DNA of 8,544 nt from an uncultured Oscillospiraceae bacterium (GTDB lineage: Bacteria > Bacillota > Clostridia > Oscillospirales > Oscillospiraceae). Position numbers and translations under genes: made by a program. This document shows, in pieces, positions 1 through 5,934 of this stretch (its first letter is position 1; each line of letters starts with the position of its first letter). The stretch is taken from NCBI GenBank assembly GCA_934511545.1, contig CAKSWM010000051.1:1-8544 (forward strand), in the 5' to 3' direction. The notes under the pieces were generated by a model that worked only from the letters and a program-made list of their open reading frames with translations, searched no databases and was not told the origin of the DNA.

Positions 1-990
1 GCCCAGATCCTTGAAAATGTAAACGCCGAAAGCGCCTGCATCGACATGGGTGTTGGAGTAGTATCCGCCGCCGCCGTCGCCATGAGTGTCCATAAGGAAG
101 CCGTAGCCATTGCTGCGGACCTTGGAGTCGTAAAGGCGGATGGAGCTGTGGCGTTCGGGGAACGCGGCATAGCCGCGGCCGCGCGGGCCGACGAGAGAGA
201 CTTCGCAGTTGCGCGCCTCCATGATGCCGCGGTCGGCGCCGTCAATGCACAGCGCGCCCCATCCGTTGGAGGTTATCTTGCAGTCGTTGAAGTATACCTG
301 GCCGACGCCGGCGATCTGGGTAGCACGGTTGGTGCCGGTAAGTCCCAGTGCCCAGACAGGGTGGAAGAATTCGGACTCGCCGCTGATGGCGGAAAGCTCG
401 CAGTTGTTGTAATGGATGACGGAGGTACCGGCAGAGTGAGTCGTCGTGCGGGTAAGTCCGTGGGTGATGAGCTTGGAATTGTTGACGGTCAGTCTGGAGC
501 TGTCAAGGACCATTATCGGGGAACCGAGGCCGGAGAAGTCGTTTCCGCCCTCGCCCTCAAGCTCGATGTAGGCGTTATCGATCGTGTATTCGCTGTCGCC
601 CTTGAGGATGATGCCGTTGAGGTAATCCTCGGTGGAGACGATGGTGATGTTGCGTGCGTGCTTGTCGTCGTATTCGCCGCTGATGAGCTCGCGGTCGGAC
701 CGGGCTTCGATGATCTTTCCGTCCTCGATCGACAGAGCCGCGCGGAAATTCATTCCGTTCGGATTGCCGAAAATGCCCTCGGTCTTGATGTTGGTAAAAT
801 CAACGACCTTGACAACAACATTGTTTCCGTATGTACCGGCCTGAAGCTTTTTGCCGACTCCGTCAACGGAGAGGAGCAGGGTCTTTCCCTTGGGCGCCGT
901 AAGGACCGCGCCCTCGCTGATCGTAAGCAGGTCGCACTCGATAGACTCGGTTATCAGGTGCTCGCCGGCCTCGAATATTTTGGTGTTCAT
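1..990 (-). CDS. Right-handed beta-helix-like repeat protein, 3' end missing
   Basis: This is an open reading frame of 330 codons without a stop, starting at the ATG at 990-988 and running off the left edge. An AGGAGG ribosome binding site lies 6 bases upstream (997-1002), which makes the start secure. The protein begins MNTKIFEAGEHLITES. From about residue 110 it is built of short beta-strand turns ending in small polar residues: LTVNNSKLITHG (167-178), IHYNNCELSAISG (192-204), VYFNDCKITSNG (232-243), MEARNCEVSLVG (257-268) and IRLYDSKVRSNG (284-295). This spacing and the V/I-x-x-[ND]-[SC]-x-L/V pattern resemble coils of a right-handed parallel beta-helix. No signal peptide or membrane segment is seen in the visible part, so the protein is either cytoplasmic or exported by a non-Sec route. 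I do not recognise a specific family or enzymatic motif. A role in glycan binding or processing would be a guess based only on the fold and on the upstream sugar-nucleotide gene. Confidence 0.8.
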   Translation of the reverse strand, partial: MNTKIFEAGEHLITESIECDLLTISEGAVLTAPKGKTLLLSVDGVGKKLQAGTYGNNVVVKVVDFTNIKTEGIFGNPNGMNFRAALSIEDGKIIEARSDRELISGEYDDKHARNITIVSTEDYLNGIILKGDSEYTIDNAYIELEGEGGNDFSGLGSPIMVLDSSRLTVNNSKLITHGLTRTTTHSAGTSVIHYNNCELSAISGESEFFHPVWALGLTGTNRATQIAGVGQVYFNDCKITSNGWGALCIDGADRGIMEARNCEVSLVGPRGRGYAAFPERHSSIRLYDSKVRSNGYGFLMDTHGDGGGGYYSNTHVDAGAFGVYIFKDLG

Positions 991-996
991 ATTTTT

Positions 997-1002
997 CCTC
1001 CT
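997..1002 (-). promoter_or_regulatory. Ribosome binding site of the beta-helix gene
   Basis: The minus strand reads AGGAGG here, 6 bases before the ATG at 990. It is a full-strength Shine-Dalgarno sequence and decides the start of the partial gene at the left edge. Confidence 0.85.
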
Positions 1003-1040
1003 GGTTCATTTTTTACAGATATAACATCATTGACCTGTTA

Positions 1041-1069
1041 ATTTTATTATAATTTGTAAAATCAGTCAA
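1041..1069 (-). promoter_or_regulatory. Sigma-A-type promoter of the beta-helix gene
   Basis: On the minus strand a -35 box TTGACT (1064-1069) and a -10 box TAAAAT (1041-1046) are separated by exactly 17 bases, in an AT-rich patch inside otherwise GC-rich DNA. Transcription would start near 1034, giving a leader of about 44 bases. The beta-helix gene therefore need not be co-transcribed with the sugar dehydratase gene upstream of it. No clear intrinsic terminator is visible in the 162-base gap between the two genes, so read-through is possible. Confidence 0.65.
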
Positions 1070-1152
1070 TGCGTATATGGCATAAGCTTTGCCGCAAAAC
1101 GCATAAAGCTCCCTGGAGGAATTATCGCTGGCCCGCCGCCCGCCTTCGTCTT

Positions 1153-3036
1153 TCATACGCCTGCGGCGAGGGGCTGTCCTTCCCTGTGATAAGTCTTTAC
1201 GACTCTTGCCAGCTCTTCTCTGATATACGGTGAATTCTCCGCACTGAGCTGTTTGAGTCTGTCCAGAGAATAGACAAGCTCATTGTCGGAAACGCCGCTC
1301 GGGTGTCCGACGAAAATGAGATTATTCGCGGTTTTGGTCAGTCCCTCCTCGTTCATCAAAAGCTCCTCATAGAGCTTTTCTCCCGGGCGCAGGCCCGTAT
1401 ATTCGATCTTTATGTCCACATCCGGCTCAAAACCGGAGAGCCTTATCATATTGCGCGCAAGGTCGTCAATTTTAACGGGGTCTCCCATATCCAGAACAAA
1501 TATCTCGCCGCCGTGCGCATACACTCCGGCCTGCATGACGAGGGACACCGCCTCCGGCACCGTCATGAAATAACGTATTATGTCCTTGTGGGTGACCGTG
1601 ACGGGTCCGCCTTTTTCGATCTGAGTCCGGAACAGCGGGATGACGCTTCCGTTGCTGCCGAGAACATTCCCGAACCTGACAGCCACGAACCGTGTATGCT
1701 CGCTTCTGCCGCTGAACATCTGGATTATCATTTCGCACACGCGCTTTGTTGCGCCCATTACGTTCGTCGGATTCACTGCCTTGTCCGTGGAGATGAGCAC
1801 AAATGTCTCCGTTCTGTACTTATCCGCCGCGGCTGCGACGTTATACGTGCCGAAGATATTATTCTTGACCGCCTCGTTCGGGCTGTCCTCCATGAGGGGA
1901 ACGTGCTTGTGCGCCGCCGCATGGTATACGATATCCGGGCGGAAGCGCCCGAACAGGTCTTCCACTCTTGCCTCGTCGCGCACGGAACCGATCATCACCT
2001 CCAGCGCCAGCCCCGGATAGCGCGCCCTGAGCTCCTGCTGTATCTGATATGCGTTGTTTTCATATATATCGAAAATGATAAGTCTGCGCGGCGCGCAGGC
2101 GGCCACCTGCCGGCAAAGCTCGCTGCCTATGCTCCCGCCGCCTCCCGTTACGAGCACGGTCCTTCCGCGTATGTTTTCGCCGATGCCCTCCATATCGACG
2201 TTGACGCTGTCGCGGCCGAGAAGGTCCTCTATGCTGACGTTTCTTATTTTCTGCACCGTCACGGTCCCGTTTGCAAGTTCCGCAAGCCCCGGCAGTGTTC
2301 TTGTAACGCAGCCGGTCTTCTGGCATATCTCCAGTATTCTGCGGCGCTCGCCGTTTGAGCACGAGGGGATCGCGAGTATGATCTCCTTTATGCTATATTT
2401 CCTGACGGCTTCGATTATCTTGTCCCTTCCGCCGACGATATGTATGCCCATCAGCCGGAGTCCCTGCTTCGCCGGGTCATCGTCTATGATGCACACCACC
2501 CGGTTGTGCGACATGCTGCTGTTCTCCAGCTCCTGGATAGTTATCATCCCGGCCTGTCCCGCGCCGATCAGCATCGTGTTCACACGCTTTCCGTACAGCG
2601 TGCCGTGCCGGACGGTCATTCTGAGTATGCGGTATGAAAACCGCTCGATCGTCAGCAGCAGCACAAGGAAGATGATGTTAAGTATCGGGAAACTGCGCGG
2701 AACGCTCAGGCCGAGCATCGTCAGGAAAAAGTATTGCAGCACGCCGCTTATCACGGAGGCAAGAACGATATGCAGAAGCTCCTTCATTCCGACATAAGCC
2801 CAAAGGCTGTTATACAGGCCGAACAGAGCGAGGATCGCCACGGTCATCACCGTGTGGAGCGGCGCAAAGGCCGCAACATGGTCCAGAAAACCGCTCTCCT
2901 TCGCCGTTTGATACACCATCTCAAACCTGACAAACAGCGCAAGAAACGACGCCAGGTTTATGAGAAATACATCAATTATCAAAAGGAAAAGTATCTTTAT
3001 ATATTTTTGTCGGTTTGCTCCCCTGAAAAACTCCAT
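1153..3036 (-). CDS. Membrane-bound UDP-N-acetylhexosamine 4,6-dehydratase, CapD/WbpM type
   Basis: The 627-residue protein has the full-length architecture of the large CapD/WbpM/FlaA1 group. Hydrophobic membrane segments fill roughly residues 12-37, 60-80, 85-110 and 115-132. A first nucleotide-binding fold follows, with GAGQAG at 158-163. A second, catalytic short-chain dehydrogenase fold starts with TGGGGSIG at 297-304. It also shows HAAAHKHVPLME (372-383), STDKAVNPTN (416-425) and M427-x3-K431. In this family such enzymes oxidise and dehydrate UDP-GlcNAc or a related sugar to the 4-keto-6-deoxy form, the first step towards rare amino sugars such as QuiNAc, FucNAc or bacillosamine in capsules and glycans. 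Methionine replaces the usual catalytic tyrosine, which matches the S-M-K triad known for large WbpM-like members. The exact substrate cannot be read from sequence. The start ATG at 3036 has a modest AAGG site (3046-3049) 9 bases upstream. The gene is monocistronic or first in its unit and is divergent from the sortase cluster. Confidence 0.93.
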   Translation of the reverse strand: MEFFRGANRQKYIKILFLLIIDVFLINLASFLALFVRFEMVYQTAKESGFLDHVAAFAPLHTVMTVAILALFGLYNSLWAYVGMKELLHIVLASVISGVLQYFFLTMLGLSVPRSFPILNIIFLVLLLTIERFSYRILRMTVRHGTLYGKRVNTMLIGAGQAGMITIQELENSSMSHNRVVCIIDDDPAKQGLRLMGIHIVGGRDKIIEAVRKYSIKEIILAIPSCSNGERRRILEICQKTGCVTRTLPGLAELANGTVTVQKIRNVSIEDLLGRDSVNVDMEGIGENIRGRTVLVTGGGGSIGSELCRQVAACAPRRLIIFDIYENNAYQIQQELRARYPGLALEVMIGSVRDEARVEDLFGRFRPDIVYHAAAHKHVPLMEDSPNEAVKNNIFGTYNVAAAADKYRTETFVLISTDKAVNPTNVMGATKRVCEMIIQMFSGRSEHTRFVAVRFGNVLGSNGSVIPLFRTQIEKGGPVTVTHKDIIRYFMTVPEAVSLVMQAGVYAHGGEIFVLDMGDPVKIDDLARNMIRLSGFEPDVDIKIEYTGLRPGEKLYEELLMNEEGLTKTANNLIFVGHPSGVSDNELVYSLDRLKQLSAENSPYIREELARVVKTYHREGQPLAAGV

Positions 3037-3116
3037 CTCTGTATGCCTTCTCTTTCGTGCGGCAGCTCATGCCATAATCGGCCGTCAGCCTGTTTCCGCG
3101 AAAAAATCTGTTTTTC

Positions 3117-3122
3117 ATTATA
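3117..3122 (-). promoter_or_regulatory. Candidate -10 box for the sugar dehydratase gene
   Basis: The minus strand reads TATAAT in an AT-rich stretch, about 80 bases before the dehydratase start. At 17 bases upstream there is only TAGGAT, a poor -35 match, so the promoter may depend on an activator or be weak. An inverted repeat (CATAGG at 3124-3129, CCTATG at 3142-3147) lies just upstream, in the -10 to -35 spacer region. Confidence 0.4.
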
Positions 3123-3123
3123 T

Positions 3124-3147
3124 CATAGGGCCACGAAAAATCCTATG
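3124..3147. repeat. Inverted repeat, possible operator in the divergent promoter region
   Basis: CATAGG and CCTATG are exact inverted copies separated by 12 bases. A second TCCTAT follows at 3151-3156, repeating the one at 3141-3146. The element covers the spacer and -35 area of the candidate minus-strand promoter, where a regulator would block or aid polymerase. The arms are only 6 bases, so chance is quite possible. Confidence 0.25.
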
Positions 3148-3200
3148 GTTTCCTATAAAAATCTTTGTTTGGAAAATTATATGTTTTTTCAATTTTACTA

Positions 3201-3229
3201 TTGATTTTTGTCCCGTTCGAACCTATAAT
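3201..3229 (+). promoter_or_regulatory. Strong sigma-A-type promoter of the sortase cluster
   Basis: A -35 box TTGATT (3201-3206) and a perfect -10 box TATAAT (3224-3229) are separated by 17 bases. Transcription would begin near 3236, leaving a short leader of about 26 bases before the substrate gene, which itself has a strong GGAGGG site. The elements predict constitutive, high expression of the small sortase substrate. Confidence 0.8.
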
Positions 3230-3261
3230 AGATGCATCTGAAATGAAATGGAGGGCTATAT

Positions 3262-3492
3262 ATGAAGAGGCTTCTTGCCATACTGCTTCTCGCCGTTATG
3301 GTCTGCTGTCTGCTCTCCGCCGTCGCTTTTGCTGATGGCGCCGTTACCAGCCCCGAACATGGCAACACCGATGAAGATGTCCAGCCTACCTCTCCTCAGA
3401 CGGGATATGCTTTCGGAATCTCCTTTATCATCGTTGCCGCTGTCCTGTTTGCGGGGATTGCGTTCGTCTCCATCAAAAAGGTCGTCGGCTGA
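3262..3492 (+). CDS. Very small sortase-anchored surface peptide precursor (SPQTG signal)
   Basis: The 76-residue protein has every part of a sortase substrate and almost nothing else. A signal peptide covers residues 1-24 (MKR, hydrophobic core, AFA before D25). A linker of about 19 residues is rich in Asp, Glu, Pro, Ser, Thr and Gly. The sorting motif SPQTG sits at 44-48, followed by a membrane segment (about 51-70) and a short positive tail IKKVVG. If signal peptidase cuts after A24 and sortase after T47, the anchored product is only 23 residues, with five acidic residues, one His and no Lys or Arg. (S/P)PxTG motifs are known for class B sortases of Clostridia such as C. difficile SrtB, and a class B sortase is the next gene. 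The start ATG follows GGAGGG (3250-3255) by 6 bases. The function of the peptide is unknown: it could be a wall-displayed tag, an acceptor for glycan, or a signal. Confidence 0.85.
   Translation: MKRLLAILLLAVMVCCLLSAVAFADGAVTSPEHGNTDEDVQPTSPQTGYAFGISFIIVAAVLFAGIAFVSIKKVVG
3391..3405 (+). other. Coding site of the sortase sorting motif SPQTG
   Basis: The codons TCT CCT CAG ACG GGA encode SPQTG. Sortases cut between the Thr and Gly of such motifs and join the Thr to an amino group of the peptidoglycan cross-bridge or its precursor. The hydrophobic stretch and the KK tail follow at the normal spacing, so the motif is in a functional context. Confidence 0.8.
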
Positions 3493-3516
3493 GAACGCCT
3501 GTAATAACAAACGATT

Positions 3517-3554
3517 ACGCCCCGTAAATGCAATGCCGTTTATGGGGCGTTTTT
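3517..3554 (+). terminator. Intrinsic terminator between substrate and sortase genes
   Basis: The arms ACGCCCCGTAAA (3517-3528) and TTTATGGGGCGT (3539-3550) pair over 12 positions with one G-T wobble, around a 10-base loop. A T-run follows directly (3550-3554) and a further TTTT slightly later. The sortase ribosome binding site begins only 9 bases after the T-run and no promoter is visible in between. The sortase and the genes after it are therefore probably fed by read-through, which would give much more substrate than enzyme. Confidence 0.85.
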
Positions 3555-3576
3555 CGCTTTTCGGAGGAAACCTTTT

Positions 3577-4401
3577 ATGCGACGTTCCGTCAAAATACTG
3601 CTGTGCATCATTTCCGGTGTCTCAATAATCATCTGCACTCTCTGCTGCCTGTACATCTATCAGTACTTCCGCGGCGGCATGCTCAACGACAAAATAAGCC
3701 GGCTGGCCTTTTCCGTGGCAGACGAACCCGCGGCAGAAACTCCGCCGCAGCAGACCGAAAACACGCCTGCGCCATCCGCAGCTGAGGACCCTGACGAGCC
3801 GGAAGCACCAACGATGGACATAGATATCGACTTTGCCGCGCTCAAAGACATAAACGACGAGATATACGCCTGGATCGAGATCCCCGGCACAAATATCAGC
3901 TATGCCGTCGTGCAGAACGAGGACGACCTTTATTACAACACCCACAGCATAGACAAGGCCTACTATACCGGCGGCAGCATCTTTTCACAGAGCTGTAACT
4001 CAAAGGACTTCACCGACCCTGTAACGGTGCTTTACGGCCACAATCTCAGGTCCCAGACCATGTTCAGCCTTCTGAACAACTTTGCAGACGTCAATTTTTT
4101 TGAAAGCAACCGCTATATTTTCATATACTCTCCGGAAAAGGTCTTTCAGTACGAGATATTCGCCGCCTGTCCCCATTCGAGCGAGCATCTGCTGCTCTGC
4201 CACGACTTTTCAGACGCGGAGGAGTTTGACGCCTATTTTACGGAGCTTCAGGGAAATGCCGTGAACGCCAACTTTGCGGATGAGCTTTTCCCGGCCGCCG
4301 GAGACAGGGTCATCGCGCTTTCGACCTGTTACAGTCAGAACCGCTGGCAGCGCTTTATCGTCTATGGAGTTCTGACCGGGGAATACACCGTTGCCAAATG
4401 A
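3577..4401 (+). CDS. srtB: Class B sortase
   Basis: The 274-residue membrane-anchored cysteine transpeptidase has an N-terminal signal anchor at about residues 5-30. A Pro/Ala/Glu-rich linker (about 50-80) follows, then the sortase barrel. The catalytic residues are visible: His155 in LYGHN, Cys251 in ALSTC and Arg259 in RFIVYG, eight positions after the Cys. The ISYAVVQNEDDLYYN and GSIFSQSCNS stretches are typical of class B. The enzyme cuts its substrate at the sorting motif and attaches it to peptidoglycan outside the membrane; the SPQTG protein encoded just upstream is its obvious partner. A GGAGG site (3563-3567) lies 9 bases before the ATG. The gene begins right after an intrinsic terminator, and the LCP gene starts 13 bases after its stop. 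The gene symbol is a family name; no housekeeping role in iron uptake is indicated by neighbours. Confidence 0.92.
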   Translation: MRRSVKILLCIISGVSIIICTLCCLYIYQYFRGGMLNDKISRLAFSVADEPAAETPPQQTENTPAPSAAEDPDEPEAPTMDIDIDFAALKDINDEIYAWIEIPGTNISYAVVQNEDDLYYNTHSIDKAYYTGGSIFSQSCNSKDFTDPVTVLYGHNLRSQTMFSLLNNFADVNFFESNRYIFIYSPEKVFQYEIFAACPHSSEHLLLCHDFSDAEEFDAYFTELQGNAVNANFADELFPAAGDRVIALSTCYSQNRWQRFIVYGVLTGEYTVAK

Positions 4402-4414
4402 CGAGGTAAACGCC

Positions 4415-5509
4415 ATGAAGCCAAAACATCTTAAAGAGAAAAGAAAGAAAAATGTCTTTCTTTTCATTTTTCTTATCATAATTGGAGTGACCCTTCTGCT
4501 CTGCGGCACGGTTTTCGCGCTGTGGATGCACGGCCGGAGCGAGTTGACGGCAGCTGTGGCAACGCCCGTTCTGCCGGCTCCGGCTGAAGAAGCCGCCGGC
4601 ACGCCGGCTCCGGAGGACGAGTCCGCGCACGAGCTGCTCGACAGCCACACGATAAGGCATAACGGAAAGTACTACCGCTATAACGACAGCATTATAAACC
4701 TTCTGCTGATCGGAGTGGACTCTCCCGGCACGCCGGTCAAAAGCGAGACCTGCGGCGGCGACTATCAGGCGGACGTGATCGTCATCGCGGCGCTCGACAC
4801 GGCCGGCAGCAAGGTAACGCTCATCGCCGTATCGCGCGACACGATGTGCAACATTGAGGTGCTCGACTCCGACGGCACGAGCCTTGGTTTTTCAACAAGC
4901 CAGCTTGCGCTGTCATATTCCAACGGCGACGGAAGCAAGCTCAGCTGCGAGCTTTGCCGCGACGCGGTATCTGATCTGTTTTTCGGACTCCAGTTCCACG
5001 GCTACGCCGCGTTCTATCTCGACGGTATCGCAGACCTGAACGACGCATTGGGCGGTGTCACCGTCACTGTTCTGGACGATTATCCCTTCACGAAAACAAG
5101 CTCATGCTGGAATATGTACCCCGGCGCCGAAGTCACTCTTACCGGAACACAGGCGCAGTCATATATCCGGAGCAGGCTTGACACCGTGGACGGCAACGCC
5201 CTCAGGATGCAGCGCCAGAAGCAGTATATGCTCTCCATGATAAGCACGGCAAAGCAGCTCGTAAAGCAGGATCCCACCTCCGTTTTCTCACTGTACGGCG
5301 CAGTCAGCGACTACATCGTGACCGACCTTAATATCGGAAGCCTTGCCTATCTTGCGACCAGCGCGGCCGCCATGGACTTTTCCGGCGAAATACTTTCCGT
5401 TGAAGGCACCTCGATCCTCGGCAGCGGAAACCACATGGAGCTTACGGCGGACCCCGATGCTCTGAGCGAGCTTATACTCGACGTTTTTTATACGGAGGTG
5501 ACTCCGTGA
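4415..5509 (+). CDS. LytR-CpsA-Psr (LCP) family glycopolymer transferase
   Basis: I place the start at the ATG at 4415, not at the upstream TTG at 4391, because GAGG (4403-4406) lies 8 bases before the ATG. This gives 364 residues. A positive N-terminus (KPKHLKEKRKK) and a membrane anchor at about 13-36 are followed by a Pro/Ala/Glu linker (about 48-75). The LCP domain then shows LLLIGVD (97-102), QAD (118-120), VTLIAVSRDT (134-143), ALGGVTVTV (211-219), GTQAQSYIRSRL (244-255) and R264/R267 in RMQRQ. These acidic and arginine residues correspond to those that bind the polyprenyl pyrophosphate and metal in the family. LCP enzymes transfer lipid-linked glycopolymers such as teichoic acid or capsule to the wall, and in Actinomyces one glycosylates a sortase-anchored protein. 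Five cysteines in the outer domain (113, 145, 178, 181, 231) could form disulfides. The following gene overlaps by 4 bases. Confidence 0.9.
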   Translation: MKPKHLKEKRKKNVFLFIFLIIIGVTLLLCGTVFALWMHGRSELTAAVATPVLPAPAEEAAGTPAPEDESAHELLDSHTIRHNGKYYRYNDSIINLLLIGVDSPGTPVKSETCGGDYQADVIVIAALDTAGSKVTLIAVSRDTMCNIEVLDSDGTSLGFSTSQLALSYSNGDGSKLSCELCRDAVSDLFFGLQFHGYAAFYLDGIADLNDALGGVTVTVLDDYPFTKTSSCWNMYPGAEVTLTGTQAQSYIRSRLDTVDGNALRMQRQKQYMLSMISTAKQLVKQDPTSVFSLYGAVSDYIVTDLNIGSLAYLATSAAAMDFSGEILSVEGTSILGSGNHMELTADPDALSELILDVFYTEVTP

Positions 5510-5934
5510 CGGACAGGCTGTCCCCGGCAGAGGCGCTCCCGCGCATCCGCTCAATAATAGATTCCGGCGGCTCATGCAGGCTCGTCGTGACCGGCTCCAG
5601 CATGGAACCGTTTCTGCATAACGAACGGGACGCCGTTATTCTTTCTCCCGCCGTGCGGCCGCCCAGACGCGGCGATATCATCTTCTATGAACGCCCCGGC
5701 GGCCAATGCGTTCTGCACCGTGTGACCGGGACCGGACCGGACGGTTCGCTTCTCCTCTGCGGGGACGCCCAGACGGGTCTTGAACCGGTCTCCGCTTCTC
5801 AGGTCGTGGCCGCCGTCTCCCGGATCGAACGCGGCGGAAAACAGTTTTCAGCCGGCGCTCCGCTCTGGCGCCTGCTTTCGCTTTTCTGGATCATGCTGCG
5901 TCCCGTAAGGGCGAGACTTTCAGTACGCAGATAA
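5506..5934 (+). CDS. Small S24/S26-family peptidase (signal peptidase I-like)
   Basis: The start is a GTG that overlaps the LCP stop (GTGA), with GGAGGTG (5494-5500) 5 bases upstream. The 142-residue product carries the S26 motifs: GSSMEP with the presumed nucleophile Ser32, RRGDIIFY (54-61), VLHRV with His71, and GDAQTG (86-91). The His at the position where bacterial enzymes usually have Lys resembles the Ser/His dyad of the SipW/eukaryotic-type signal peptidases. There is no N-terminal membrane anchor; the only hydrophobic stretch is near the C-terminus (about 120-132). The protein may act on the small substrate's signal peptide or on another client, but this rests only on gene order. Translational coupling with the LCP gene argues for joint production. 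A cytoplasmic S24-type self-cleaving role is less likely because no DNA-binding domain is present. Confidence 0.78.
   Translation: MTDRLSPAEALPRIRSIIDSGGSCRLVVTGSSMEPFLHNERDAVILSPAVRPPRRGDIIFYERPGGQCVLHRVTGTGPDGSLLLCGDAQTGLEPVSASQVVAAVSRIERGGKQFSAGAPLWRLLSLFWIMLRPVRARLSVRR

Noticed and set aside
46..1041. Long plus-strand frame of 331 codons at the left edge
   Set aside because: It is the antisense shadow of the minus-strand beta-helix gene. The minus frame has a perfect ribosome binding site, a promoter and a coherent repeat pattern; the plus frame has low-complexity Val/Ala/Asp-rich sequence and no Shine-Dalgarno site.
1067..1106. A 12-codon minus-strand frame (MRFAAKLMPYTH) as a leader peptide
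   Set aside because: It has a GGAG 4 bases upstream, but its stop overlaps the -35 box of the beta-helix promoter, so it would lie outside that transcript. Too short to support.
1085..1110. AGCTTT/AAAGCT inverted repeat as terminator of the dehydratase gene
   Set aside because: The stem is only 6 bases with a 14-base loop and there is no T-run on either side.
1303..2358. Plus-strand frame of 351 codons, and other plus-strand frames between 1640 and 2797
   Set aside because: They lie opposite the well-recognised sugar dehydratase gene, lack ribosome binding sites and give no recognisable protein.
3256..3510. Minus-strand frame of 84 codons opposite the small sortase substrate
   Set aside because: The plus-strand gene has the signal peptide, sorting motif and ribosome binding site; the opposite frame has none of these.
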